Assembly (NCBI RefSeq): GCF_018224885.1
Contig: NZ_JAGTXB010000021.1
Coordinates: 62,001-126,000 of the forward strand
Length of the DNA: 64,000 nucleotides
Direction of reading: 5' to 3'
From: Chitinophaga hostae
Lineage (GTDB): Bacteria; Bacteroidota; Bacteroidia; Chitinophagales; Chitinophagaceae
Positions 1-7,605 of the stretch are shown here, in pieces; positions within the stretch are counted from its first letter, which is position 1, and every line of letters starts with the position of its first letter. The position numbers and the translations under genes are program-made. The notes under the pieces were generated by a model. It worked only from the letters and a program-made list of their open reading frames with translations. It made no database searches and was not told the DNA's origin.

Positions 1-47
1 AAGTAACGGTTATCCGTGAAAAGAGAGCGGTGAATATCGCCAGATAA
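1..47 (+). CDS. rny: RNase Y, C-terminal end (partial)
   Basis: Only the last 14 codons and the TAA stop (45-47) are inside the window, read in the frame starting at base 3. They give VTVIREKRAVNIAR. RNase Y proteins characteristically end in KVTVIRE(T/K)RAV-(D/E)YAK, so the match to the C-terminus of this membrane-anchored endoribonuclease of mRNA turnover is good, although it rests on a very short peptide. The two bases before the frame (aa) would fit the expected Lys codon. A strong terminator follows at 88-118. The identification would be settled by the sequence to the left. Confidence 0.7.
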   Translation, partial: VTVIREKRAVNIAR

Positions 48-87
48 TTTTCTGATTCAAAATCCAGGAAATTGACCTTATATTGGA

Positions 88-118
88 GTCCTCCGGTTTT
101 ACCGGGGGACTTTTTTTT
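88..118 (+). terminator. Rho-independent terminator after rny
   Basis: A 10-bp stem (GTCCTCCGGT paired with ACCGGGGGAC, one G-T pair) with a 3-nt loop is followed by eight T residues at 111-118. It lies 40 bp after the rny stop and ends that transcript before the DUF1080 gene. Confidence 0.85.
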
Positions 119-168
119 CTGTAAGCTAAACTTCATTCAATAAACCGATAATCGCTAAATGCAGTGTT

Positions 169-783
169 ATGAAAAAAACCTTTGTTAAATTCCTGCTGGG
201 ATCCGCCTTGCTACTCGGCACCGGCAGCGCGTTTGCCCAAAAATCACAGTCGTTGTTCAACGGCAAGAACCTGGACGGCTGGAAAATCTACGGTACAGAA
301 AAATGGTATGTGGAAAATGGTGAGTTAATCTGCGAAAGCGGTCCGGATAAGGAATACGGTTATCTCGGCACTGATGGTCAATACAAAGATTTTGAACTGA
401 CCGTACAATTCAAACAGGAAGCCAATGGCAACAGCGGTGTATTTTTCCATTCATCCCTGGAGGGTACCAAAATTACCGGCTGGCAGGCGGAAGTAGCGCC
501 TCCGAACATGCATACCGGTGGTATCTACGAATCTTATGGCCGCGGATGGCTGATACAACCTGATAAGGAAAAAGAAAAATACCTGAAAATGGGTGAATGG
601 AATACCATGAAAGTAAGGGTACAGGGAGATAACGTTACCACCTGGCTCAATGGACAGGAAATGATTACCCTGAAAGATGCTAAAATCGGCGCCGCCAATG
701 GCCAGATTGCATTACAGATCCACTCCGGCGGTGGTATCAAGGTAAGATGGAAAAACATTAAGCTGAAACCCCTGAAATCCTAA
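169..783 (+). CDS. Secreted DUF1080 (3-keto-disaccharide hydrolase) domain protein
   Basis: A 204-residue protein with a clear signal peptide (1-23, cut after AFA) and a single DUF1080/LamG-like jelly-roll domain filling the rest. The family hallmarks are visible: an early SLFNGKNLDGWK block, a central GNSGVFFHS block and a late WLNGQE block. DUF1080 members have been assigned to hydrolysis of 3-keto-glycosides after C3 oxidation by Gfo/Idh enzymes, so a periplasmic role in sugar breakdown is plausible. The gene is followed after 13 bp by an SDR oxidoreductase and then a purine nucleoside phosphorylase, apparently one operon. A second, double-domain member lies at 10866-12233. The family call is firm; the substrate is unknown. 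Confidence 0.85.
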   Translation: MKKTFVKFLLGSALLLGTGSAFAQKSQSLFNGKNLDGWKIYGTEKWYVENGELICESGPDKEYGYLGTDGQYKDFELTVQFKQEANGNSGVFFHSSLEGTKITGWQAEVAPPNMHTGGIYESYGRGWLIQPDKEKEKYLKMGEWNTMKVRVQGDNVTTWLNGQEMITLKDAKIGAANGQIALQIHSGGGIKVRWKNIKLKPLKS

Positions 784-796
784 ATCAATTCAGGGA

Positions 797-1585
797 ATGT
801 ACTTTACTGATAAAGTCATATTCATTACCGGCGCCAGCTCAGGGATAGGCCATGAGCTGGCGCTTTTGCTGGCAAAAGAAAAGGCCCGGCTCATACTGGC
901 TGCCCGTAACCGGCCCGCCCTGGAAGCCGTGCGCAATGAATGCCTGCTGTACACGCCCTTTTGTGAAATATTGTTGATGGATGTTACAGATGAAACCCAG
1001 GTCAATGAAGGCGCCAAAAGCGCTTTAGAATTCTTTGGGAAGATAGATGTACTCGTGAATAATGCCGGCGTAACCCAGCGGTCCAAACTTATCGATACCT
1101 CTGTGGCCGCCGTACGGCAATTGATGGAGGTGAACTTTTTTGGCGCCGTTATGCTCACCCAGGCCCTGCTGCCTCATTTCAGGGCACAGGGAGGCGGACA
1201 AATCATCGTTATCAGCAGTATGGCTGGATTAATGGGATACCCATGGCGTTCCGGTTATAATGCGGCCAAGCATGCCCTGCAGGGCTATTTTGAAACCCTG
1301 CAAACCGAACAGCCTATTCCCCGCTTATATACCACCATCGTGTGCCCGGGCCGGGTACATACTCCCATCACCTTCGCAGCCATTACGGCCAACGGCGAGC
1401 CCTATGGAAAAATGGACCCCAAACAAACAAAAGGATTGTCTGTTACCTACTGTGCCCAACATATTCTAAAGGCAATGCGTAAACGAAAAAAACTGGTACT
1501 GATTGCCAGGGAAGAAAGAATACTGTTGTGGTTTAAAAGATATTTTCCCCCACTGTTTTATGTGATTGCGCGCAAAGGGAATTAA
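797..1585 (+). CDS. SDR family NAD(P)-dependent oxidoreductase
   Basis: A 262-residue classical short-chain dehydrogenase. It has the Rossmann dinucleotide motif TGASSGIG near the N-terminus, NNAG in the middle and the catalytic YxxxK at Y154/K158 (YNAAK). The Ser of the triad is in VISSMAG. The C-terminal 40 residues are basic and hydrophobic (WFKRYFPPLFYVIARK), as in the DHRS7-like subgroup that sits on membranes. The substrate cannot be read from sequence. It sits 13 bp after the DUF1080 gene and 21 bp before the nucleoside phosphorylase gene, so the three are probably co-transcribed up to the terminator at 2434. Confidence 0.88.
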   Translation: MYFTDKVIFITGASSGIGHELALLLAKEKARLILAARNRPALEAVRNECLLYTPFCEILLMDVTDETQVNEGAKSALEFFGKIDVLVNNAGVTQRSKLIDTSVAAVRQLMEVNFFGAVMLTQALLPHFRAQGGGQIIVISSMAGLMGYPWRSGYNAAKHALQGYFETLQTEQPIPRLYTTIVCPGRVHTPITFAAITANGEPYGKMDPKQTKGLSVTYCAQHILKAMRKRKKLVLIAREERILLWFKRYFPPLFYVIARKGN

Positions 1586-1606
1586 TTTGCAGCAAATTCA
1601 ACAACT

Positions 1607-2428
1607 ATGGATCTGTTACTTCAACAAATAGCAGCAGCTACCAGCTACCTGCAATCCTTTCCCTTTGAGCAACCCCGCGTAGGTGTAGTTCTGGGAACAG
1701 GCCTGGGCGAACTCGTGAATCATATCAGGATCGCGCATACCATTCCTTATCAACAGATCCCTCATTTCCCGGAATCGACGGTAGAATCGCATAAAGGACA
1801 CCTGATACTGGGACATATCGGTATCACACCGGTGGTAGCGATGCAGGGCCGCTTTCATTACTATGAGGGCTATACGATGCAACAGATCACCTTTCCTGTT
1901 CGTGTGATGAAAGCCATGGGTATTCAACAACTATTGCTCAGTAATGCCGCCGGTGGTATGAACCCTTCCTTTAAAAAAGGGGATCTCATTCTGCTGGAAG
2001 ATCATATTAATATGCAACCGGAAAATCCGTTGCGTGGTCTTAATGCACCTGCCTATGGTCCCCGCTTCCCTGATATGAGCCGGCCCTATCATCCTGCGCT
2101 GGGCGAACAATTAAAAGCTACTGCGATCTCCCTGGGTACTACATTAAAAAGCGGTGTATACGTGTCCGTTATGGGACCTAACCTGGAAACAAGGGCTGAG
2201 TACCGCTTCCTCCGTATGATAGGCGCCGATCTCGTAGGCATGAGTACCGTACCCGAAGTAATTGTAGCCAACCAGCTGCAACTCCCCTGCGCGGCGGTTT
2301 CCGTGGTTACTGACGAATGTGATCCCGACAACCTGCATCCCGTTTCTATTGAAGAAATTATTGCAGTAGCGGGTAAAGCGGATAAGCTGCTGAGCAGTCT
2401 TTTTGCCGGTGTAATTGCAACGCTGTAG
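1607..2428 (+). CDS. punA: Purine nucleoside phosphorylase (trimeric PNP family)
   Basis: A 273-residue cytoplasmic enzyme of the trimeric, PNP/MTAP class. It splits inosine and guanosine with phosphate into base and ribose-1-phosphate in purine salvage. Visible motifs are the phosphate-binding GTGLGEL loop, HKGHLILG, QGRFHYYEGY, LSNAAGGMN, and the signature MGPNLETRAEYRFLR followed by GADLVGMSTVPEVIVA. Length and motif order are normal for the family, and the ATG at 1607 leaves a complete N-terminus. It is the last gene of the operon and is followed by a hairpin shared with scpB. Confidence 0.93.
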   Translation: MDLLLQQIAAATSYLQSFPFEQPRVGVVLGTGLGELVNHIRIAHTIPYQQIPHFPESTVESHKGHLILGHIGITPVVAMQGRFHYYEGYTMQQITFPVRVMKAMGIQQLLLSNAAGGMNPSFKKGDLILLEDHINMQPENPLRGLNAPAYGPRFPDMSRPYHPALGEQLKATAISLGTTLKSGVYVSVMGPNLETRAEYRFLRMIGADLVGMSTVPEVIVANQLQLPCAAVSVVTDECDPDNLHPVSIEEIIAVAGKADKLLSSLFAGVIATL

Positions 2429-2433
2429 TATAA

Positions 2434-2472
2434 AAAGCAACGGCTGCACCCTCAGGGCACAGCCGTTGCTTT
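2434..2472. terminator. Bidirectional terminator between punA and scpB
   Basis: A 13-bp perfect stem (AAAGCAACGGCTG at 2434-2446 with CAGCCGTTGCTTT at 2460-2472) and a 13-nt loop lie in the 66-bp gap between two convergent genes. A/T-rich flanks on both sides let it work in both directions. Confidence 0.8.
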
Positions 2473-2494
2473 CTATAACCGGTATGGTACTATG

Positions 2495-3763
2495 TTATTT
2501 CCAGAAGCCCTCGTCTTCGTCATCCTCTTCCTTGTCATCCTCTTTATCATCCTCCTTTTTCTTATCTTCTTCTTTCTCTTCTTCGTCCTCCTCTTCATCA
2601 TCATCCGCTTCCCCTCCGCCAATTACCAGTAGCTTTTCTCCCATGATGTCATCTTCCATCATATCGTCCGGATCTTCATCGCTTTGATCCTCTTCCTCCT
2701 CCTCATCATCATCATCTTCTTCATCTTCTTCTTCATCATCTTCCTCCTCATCTTCATTTTCTTCTTCTTCTTCAACGTCGGCTGTTTCAGCTTCCGTTAC
2801 GCCTGTTTCTTCCGTTTTTATATCATTTCCGGAGATGCTATCTTCTACAATGCCATCCGGATCTTCATCCGTTTCTTCTTCGTTTTCATCTTTCCCATCC
2901 TCTTCTTCCTCTTCATTTTCTTCTCCCTGTTCTTCCTCCTCTTCGGTCGCGAGTTCTTCGTTTGCTTCCTCTATAATATCATCAAACCGAACAATTTCGT
3001 CATCCGGCTCCACTTCTTCGTCTTCTGATGCGGGTTGTTCTTCTTCCGGTGAGGCAAGGGTATCCAGTTGATGATCGGGATCCAGCAATTCGCCATCTTC
3101 AGACACCATGAGGGAATGTGCAGTTTCGGTTTCAGGCTCAGAGGTATGGCTGCTATGTTCACCACGGCCCAGGGTGGCTGTTTCATCGTTGATAAGGGTG
3201 GGTTGCACCATTTCTTCATCAAACAGCTCCTTAAGCTTTGGCAGGTCGGCCACAGAGCTGATCCCGAAATAGTCCATAAAGGAACGGGACACGGCATAAA
3301 GCAGTGGTTTACCGGGCAGGTCCTCACTACGGCCGGTAATAACAATCAGTTCTTTTTCCAGGAGTTTTTGTATAGAATAATCGGTGCTTACACCGCGGAT
3401 ATATTCTATTTCTCCTTTGGAAATAGGCTGCCGGTAAGCGATGATGGCCAGTGTTTCGAGAGCGGCTGTTGACAGGCGCTTCAGGAATTTATCACCATTG
3501 AGTTGCGCTACGGTCTGATAATAATCTTTTTTGGTAAGGAATTGATAGCCACCGCCGCTGCTACGTACTTCAAACGCATAAAACTCAGAGCTGTATTTTT
3601 CCCTGATGGCCTCCATGGCGGCTTCTACCTGATCCAGGTTGGTACGGTCTTCCAGGAAAGCCAATGCATTGTTGAGCAGATCCACTATTTCCAGCAAAGG
3701 CAATGGCCTGTCGGCCGCAAAAATTAATGCTTCCACGTGCGGGATGATCTGTGATATTTCCAT
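2495..3763 (-). CDS. scpB: Segregation and condensation protein ScpB with long acidic C-terminal tail
   Basis: Residues 1 to about 185 are a normal ScpB core of two winged-helix domains. It shows ALETLAIIAYRQPI, EIEYIRGV, the LLEKELI helix, PGKPLLYAV and FMDYFGI. ScpB dimers bind ScpA and the Smc coiled coil in chromosome condensation and segregation. The usual length is about 170-220 residues; this protein has 422. From about residue 200 the rest is low-complexity and almost entirely Glu/Asp with few hydrophobic residues, ending in DEDEGFWK. Its DNA is built from GAA/GAT-like triplets, which makes Ser-rich false reading frames on the other strand. The tail is in frame and ends next to the shared terminator, so it is not a random read-through. 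Confidence 0.92.
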   Translation of the reverse strand: MEISQIIPHVEALIFAADRPLPLLEIVDLLNNALAFLEDRTNLDQVEAAMEAIREKYSSEFYAFEVRSSGGGYQFLTKKDYYQTVAQLNGDKFLKRLSTAALETLAIIAYRQPISKGEIEYIRGVSTDYSIQKLLEKELIVITGRSEDLPGKPLLYAVSRSFMDYFGISSVADLPKLKELFDEEMVQPTLINDETATLGRGEHSSHTSEPETETAHSLMVSEDGELLDPDHQLDTLASPEEEQPASEDEEVEPDDEIVRFDDIIEEANEELATEEEEEQGEENEEEEEDGKDENEEETDEDPDGIVEDSISGNDIKTEETGVTEAETADVEEEEENEDEEEDDEEEDEEDDDDEEEEEDQSDEDPDDMMEDDIMGEKLLVIGGGEADDDEEEDEEEKEEDKKKEDDKEDDKEEDDEDEGFWK

Positions 3764-3786
3764 ACGTTAACAGGAGGTGTCGATTT

Positions 3787-3824
3787 ACAAAAAAGGTCAA
3801 AGACCGAAAATACAGTCTTTGACC
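3787..3824 (-). terminator. Terminator after atpG
   Basis: On the minus strand a perfect 10-bp stem (GGTCAAAGAC/GTCTTTGACC, 3795-3824) is followed by a T7 run at 3794-3788. It lies 60 bp after the atpG stop and before scpB. Confidence 0.85.
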
Positions 3825-3883
3825 CTAATCTGAAAATATTAATTCAATTGTTGACTTCGTGCTAAAAAATTGCCTTACAGTAC

Positions 3884-4768
3884 TTATCCGGCCAATGCTG
3901 CAGCACCGCTCACGATTTCTGTAAGCTCAGTGGTAATGGCCGCCTGGCGTGCACGGTTGTAAGAGATTTTCAGGGTACGCAGCATTTCGCTGGCGTTTTC
4001 TGTTGCCTTATCCATCGCAGTCATACGGGCGCCATGCTCAGAAGCATGAGAATCCAGGATGGCCTTGAAGAACTGTGTGTTCAGGATCTTAGGCATCAGC
4101 TCAGCAATCAGGGTTTCTTTTTCAGGCTCAAAAATGAAGTCTGCTTTCAGACCGCTTTTATCCTGGTTTTCAACCTTTGAAATTGGCAGGAACTGCTCAG
4201 AAACAAATACCTGGGTGGCTGCGTTCTTAAATTCGCTGTACACAATTTCAACGGCATCGTAGGTACCATCAATAAACCCGTTCAATGCTACGGCAGCTGC
4301 CTCTTTCACATGATCGAAGGTCAGATTTGCAAAGATCTGCCAGAATTTATCGTTTACTTTATAACCGTTCTGTACAAAATGGTCGTAACCTTTCTTACCG
4401 ATCGGCAGGATTTCTACATTGCCCTGCTCAAACTGTTCAGCATACTTTTCGCGGATAACGCGTTTGGCAGTTTTAATCAGGTTAGAGTTGAAGGCGCCGC
4501 ACAAACCTCTGTCTGAAGTAATTACCACAATCAGTACTTTTTCAACGGAACGTTGCGCCGCCAGCGGCGTATCAATATTGCCTTCGCTGTTGGAAACAAT
4601 ATTCTGCAACATTTCCTGGAGCTTTACAGCATAAGGGCGCATCAGCATGATAGCATCCTGTGCACGTCTTAATTTAGCAGCACTTACCATTTTCATGGCT
4701 TTGGTGATCTGCTGACCAGATTGAATAGACTTGATTCGGTTACGAACTTCTTTAAGCTGTCCGGACAT
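3884..4768 (-). CDS. atpG: ATP synthase F1 gamma subunit
   Basis: A 294-residue central-stalk subunit of F1Fo ATP synthase. The N-terminal helix begins MSGQLKEVRNRIKSIQSGQQITKAM with KMVSAAKLRRAQ, and the C-terminal helix carries MDKATENASEML followed by YNRARQAAITTELTEIVSGAAAL; these are the two coiled-coil strands that rotate inside the alpha3beta3 ring. The conserved SDRGLCGAFN block is present. Length is normal. The upstream neighbour on the minus strand is not another atp gene: a DJ-1/PfpI gene lies 168 bp upstream, so atpG appears to be transcribed separately here or the atp operon is dispersed. Confidence 0.96.
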   Translation of the reverse strand: MSGQLKEVRNRIKSIQSGQQITKAMKMVSAAKLRRAQDAIMLMRPYAVKLQEMLQNIVSNSEGNIDTPLAAQRSVEKVLIVVITSDRGLCGAFNSNLIKTAKRVIREKYAEQFEQGNVEILPIGKKGYDHFVQNGYKVNDKFWQIFANLTFDHVKEAAAVALNGFIDGTYDAVEIVYSEFKNAATQVFVSEQFLPISKVENQDKSGLKADFIFEPEKETLIAELMPKILNTQFFKAILDSHASEHGARMTAMDKATENASEMLRTLKISYNRARQAAITTELTEIVSGAAALAG

Positions 4769-4779
4769 ATATAAAAATC

Positions 4780-4916
4780 AATTACGAATTACGAATTATC
4801 AATAGCCAATGCAGGGATAGCCTCCTGAATTTGGCTGCAAAGGTAAGCAATGACAGTTTAATTTGAAAATCCACAGAAAGATAATTTAAACTTTCTTTAT
4901 ATAATTCGTAATCAAT
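4780..4916. repeat. AATTACGAATTA-type intergenic repeat between DJ-1 gene and atpG
   Basis: The 168-bp gap upstream of atpG holds a doubled ATTACGAATT unit at 4781-4799 and an inverted partner ATAATTCGTAA at 4901-4911, with about 100 bp between. The 11-bp arms match exactly. No gene is visible inside. It may be a decayed palindromic element, distinct from the other repeat families here. Confidence 0.4.
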
Positions 4917-4936
4917 TTTTTATAGATAATAAATTT

Positions 4937-5518
4937 CTAAAGCGTGATACTGGTTCCCAGTACCTGCAGAAAGGCTGCTATCCATTGCGGATGAGCCGGC
5001 CATGCGGGAGCTGTTACCAGCTTACCATCTACTACCGCCTCATAAACGTTTACCGAAACGTAAGTACCTCCGGCAGCTGTTACTTCCGGCGCCACAGCCG
5101 GGTAAGCTGTCAATTTTTTACCCCGTACCACATCAGCGGCAGTGAGGATCTGGATACCATGACAAACAGCGGCCACCGGCTTATCTTCCACGAAGAAATG
5201 CTTTACCAGCTCCAGCACATTCCTGTTTAAACGCAGGTATTCCGGCGCACGGCCGCCTGCAATCACCAGTGCATCGTAATCCGCACCGGCTACATCATTA
5301 AAGGTGGCGTTGAGCACAAACCCATGTCCGGGCTTTTCACTGTAAGTCTGATCGCCTTCAAAATCATGAATCGCTGTTTTGATCTTGTCGCCGGCGGCCT
5401 TATCAGGACAAACGGCATGTACTTCGTGACCAATCATTTGCAGCATCTGGAAAGGAACCATTGTTTCATAGTCTTCTGCGTAGTCACCGGTTAGTAATAA
5501 TATCTTCTTCTGGGCCAT
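4937..5518 (-). CDS. DJ-1/PfpI family protein
   Basis: A 193-residue class I glutamine-amidotransferase-like protein. The nucleophile elbow is AAVCHGIQ with the reactive Cys and adjoining His; the earlier block DALVIAGGRAPEYLR carries the usual Glu contact. The closing TAPAWPAHPQWIAAF matches the C-terminal part of the PfpI/YhbO branch. These proteins act as cytoplasmic proteases, deglycases or stress-protective proteins, and the exact activity cannot be chosen from sequence. It is flanked downstream by the AATTACGAATTA repeat and upstream by the 388-bp tandem array. No operon partner is apparent. Confidence 0.85.
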   Translation of the reverse strand: MAQKKILLLTGDYAEDYETMVPFQMLQMIGHEVHAVCPDKAAGDKIKTAIHDFEGDQTYSEKPGHGFVLNATFNDVAGADYDALVIAGGRAPEYLRLNRNVLELVKHFFVEDKPVAAVCHGIQILTAADVVRGKKLTAYPAVAPEVTAAGGTYVSVNVYEAVVDGKLVTAPAWPAHPQWIAAFLQVLGTSITL

Positions 5519-5557
5519 AAATGCGAGGGTTATTTCCAGATAAATATAGTGCTTTTT

Positions 5558-5945
5558 AGCTGTTAGCCATTAGCTTTTAGCTTTTAGTAAATGCAGCGAA
5601 GACCATCAATGATCTTCGCTGCATTTACTAAAAGCTAACAGCTAAAAGCTAAGAGCTGGTTCGCTGCATTAGCTAAAAGCTAACAGCTAAAAGCTAAGAG
5701 CTGGTTCGCTGCATTAGCTAAAAGCTAAGAGCTGGTTCGCTGCATTTACTAAAAGCTAAAAGCTGGTTCGCTGCATTAGCTAAAAGCTAACAGCTAATAC
5801 CTAAAAGCTGGTTTGCTGCATTAGCTAAAAGCTAACGGCTAAAAGCTAAAAGCTGGTTCGCTGCATTTACTAAAAGCTAACGGCTAAAAGCTAAAAGCTG
5901 GTTCGCTGCATTAGCTAAAAGCTAACAGCTAATGCCTAAAAGCTA
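5558..5945. repeat. Tandem repeat array (45-bp and 31-bp units) with a 22-bp perfect hairpin at one end
   Basis: The gap between susD (stop at 5948) and the DJ-1 gene is filled by a repeat. At 5581-5634 there is a perfect 22-bp stem (CTTTTAGTAAATGCAGCGAAGA and its complement) with a 10-nt loop. Rightward follow seven copies of CTGGTT(C/T)GCTGCATT starting at 5656, 5701, 5732, 5763, 5808, 5853 and 5898. The spacings are 45, 31, 31, 45, 45 and 45 bp, so the 31-bp units lack 14 bp. Between the cores lie runs of AGCTAAAAGCTAACAGC words. All parts are repeats, with no unique spacers. Related words occur at 25391-25660 and 40634-40800. Confidence 0.9.
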
Positions 5946-5947
5946 AA

Positions 5948-7564
5948 TCAGTATCCCGGGTTCTGCGGGAAGTTATTCGTACTTCTGTCGATCTGATCCT
6001 GTGGGATAGGTCGTAATACATGGGTTGGCTTGATATTATTCCGGGCGTCCTCATTATGCAGTTTAACCCTTTCCAGGAGTTTGTGGGTGCGGGTGAGGTC
6101 AAACCAGCGCATTTGTTCTCCTACCAGCTCCCTGGCTCTTTCGTCGAGGATAAAATCAATATTCATATCTGCAGCAGATACCGTCATCGCGTCGTGGTTA
6201 GCCTGCGTTTCGGCCGGGGTAGTACCAATACGGGCAGACCTCCAGCGGATCACGTTTACAAGATCGGCAGCTTCCTGTTTTTTGCCTTGCATCATCAGCG
6301 CTTCAGCTTCTATCAGGTAGGTTTCTGCCAGGCGCATGGCGATAAAAGGCCTTACACCGGAAGCCTGGTTATCAGGACGCAGCGCATCCGCAAATTTATT
6401 CAGAGAAGGATACAGCTTTTCTGTATACAGTCTTGGTGGTACCAGCATATAAGGTTTGCTGGCGATCACGGCATCTGAAACATCATATCCGGGCAGGAAA
6501 ACAGCGGTATCACCGGCTTTCAGGTTGTCGATAGGCGCATTCGTTTTCCACACGACGGTATAGAATTTTTCGTAACGCACATCGTGTACCCTGTCTTTAT
6601 ACAATGTATCTATCAGGAATTTTGTAGGTCTGAAACGCTTCCAGGGCGTACCATTGGGCAGATCGCGCTTCATGCCTTTCAACACGTCATATTGCATCAG
6701 GAAAAAGCGGCAGGCGTTGTTGTCCGGATAACCATAAATCGCATCGGTAGTATACTGCGCAGCGAAAATGGTTTCGTCATTGTTTTCCTTACCCTGTGCC
6801 CATACCTGTCCAACATCCGTGAGTAATTTAAATCCATAGTTTTTGATCACCATGTCTGCATATTTGGCGGCATTTGCATAATCGTCCGGTTTGGCCTGGG
6901 GAGAGGAGGCACGGGTCAGGTATACTCTTGCCAGCAGGTGTTCTGCTGCAGGCTTGGTAGCGCGTCCCCATTCTGCTTGTGTGGCGGGTAATTCGGCTTC
7001 TGCGGCCAGCAGGTCGCTGATCACTGCATCGTAAATAGCGGGCACCGGATCACGATTGGCTTCTCTTACAATTTCCGTGTTTTCGTGCAGGCGTAAGGGT
7101 ATAGCGCCAAATAACTGCATCAGCACAAAGTGGTAATGCGCCCTGCAAAACAGCGCCTCTGCTACTCCTTTTTTCCTGGTGGCTTCGTCCAGGTCAGCAA
7201 TCTTGCCGGCCCTGTCTATCGCTACATTACAAGCGTTGATGGTTTGATAGAAGCTGTTCCACACCTCGCGGACATGGTCATAGCGGGAGTCCAGCTGTGA
7301 AGTATACTGACTCGTATATTTATAGTTTCCGTCGGAACCATTTGTAACAATATCGGTACCGGTTTCGGTAAGCGTCATGCCTCTTTCCGTGCTGTAGAAA
7401 TTGCGCATAGACACATAGGAACCGTTTACGGCCGTTTGAAAACCAGCTTTAGTATTATAGAAATCATCTGTTACGTTGGTAACTATTTTTTCATCCAGCA
7501 TTTTATTGCAGGAGGATGCAGCAGCAACGGTGAACAGCATGATGGCAGGAATTATATATCTCAT
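5948..7564 (-). CDS. SusD/RagB family outer-membrane nutrient-binding lipoprotein (pair 1)
   Basis: A 538-residue SusD-like lipoprotein. The signal peptide ends at the lipobox Cys19 (AASSC). TPR-rich SusD/RagB segments follow, with AEALFCRAHYHFVLMQLFGAIPL near residue 130, RLAETYLIEAEALMMQGK near 390 and the typical C-terminal RWFDLTRTHKLLERV and PIPQDQID...FPQNPGY. It would cap the SusC transporter encoded 41 bp upstream on the same strand and bind an oligosaccharide at the cell surface. The stop codon is directly followed by the 5558-5945 repeat array. The glycan is unknown, though shared operators suggest co-regulation with DUF1080 and Gfo/Idh enzymes. Confidence 0.95.
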   Translation of the reverse strand: MRYIIPAIMLFTVAAASSCNKMLDEKIVTNVTDDFYNTKAGFQTAVNGSYVSMRNFYSTERGMTLTETGTDIVTNGSDGNYKYTSQYTSQLDSRYDHVREVWNSFYQTINACNVAIDRAGKIADLDEATRKKGVAEALFCRAHYHFVLMQLFGAIPLRLHENTEIVREANRDPVPAIYDAVISDLLAAEAELPATQAEWGRATKPAAEHLLARVYLTRASSPQAKPDDYANAAKYADMVIKNYGFKLLTDVGQVWAQGKENNDETIFAAQYTTDAIYGYPDNNACRFFLMQYDVLKGMKRDLPNGTPWKRFRPTKFLIDTLYKDRVHDVRYEKFYTVVWKTNAPIDNLKAGDTAVFLPGYDVSDAVIASKPYMLVPPRLYTEKLYPSLNKFADALRPDNQASGVRPFIAMRLAETYLIEAEALMMQGKKQEAADLVNVIRWRSARIGTTPAETQANHDAMTVSAADMNIDFILDERARELVGEQMRWFDLTRTHKLLERVKLHNEDARNNIKPTHVLRPIPQDQIDRSTNNFPQNPGY

Positions 7565-7605
7565 AACGTTTTCTTTTAAAGATGTTTAATCAGGACCGGT
7601 TGATT

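Noticed and set aside
2415..3071. Ser-rich and Phe-rich plus-strand reading frames opposite scpB
   Set aside because: They are the complement of the GAA/GAT-rich acidic tail of ScpB, with no start context or family features.
5558..5945. Possible CRISPR array
   Set aside because: Units repeat in full with no unique spacers, spacings change by 14 bp and no cas gene is near.
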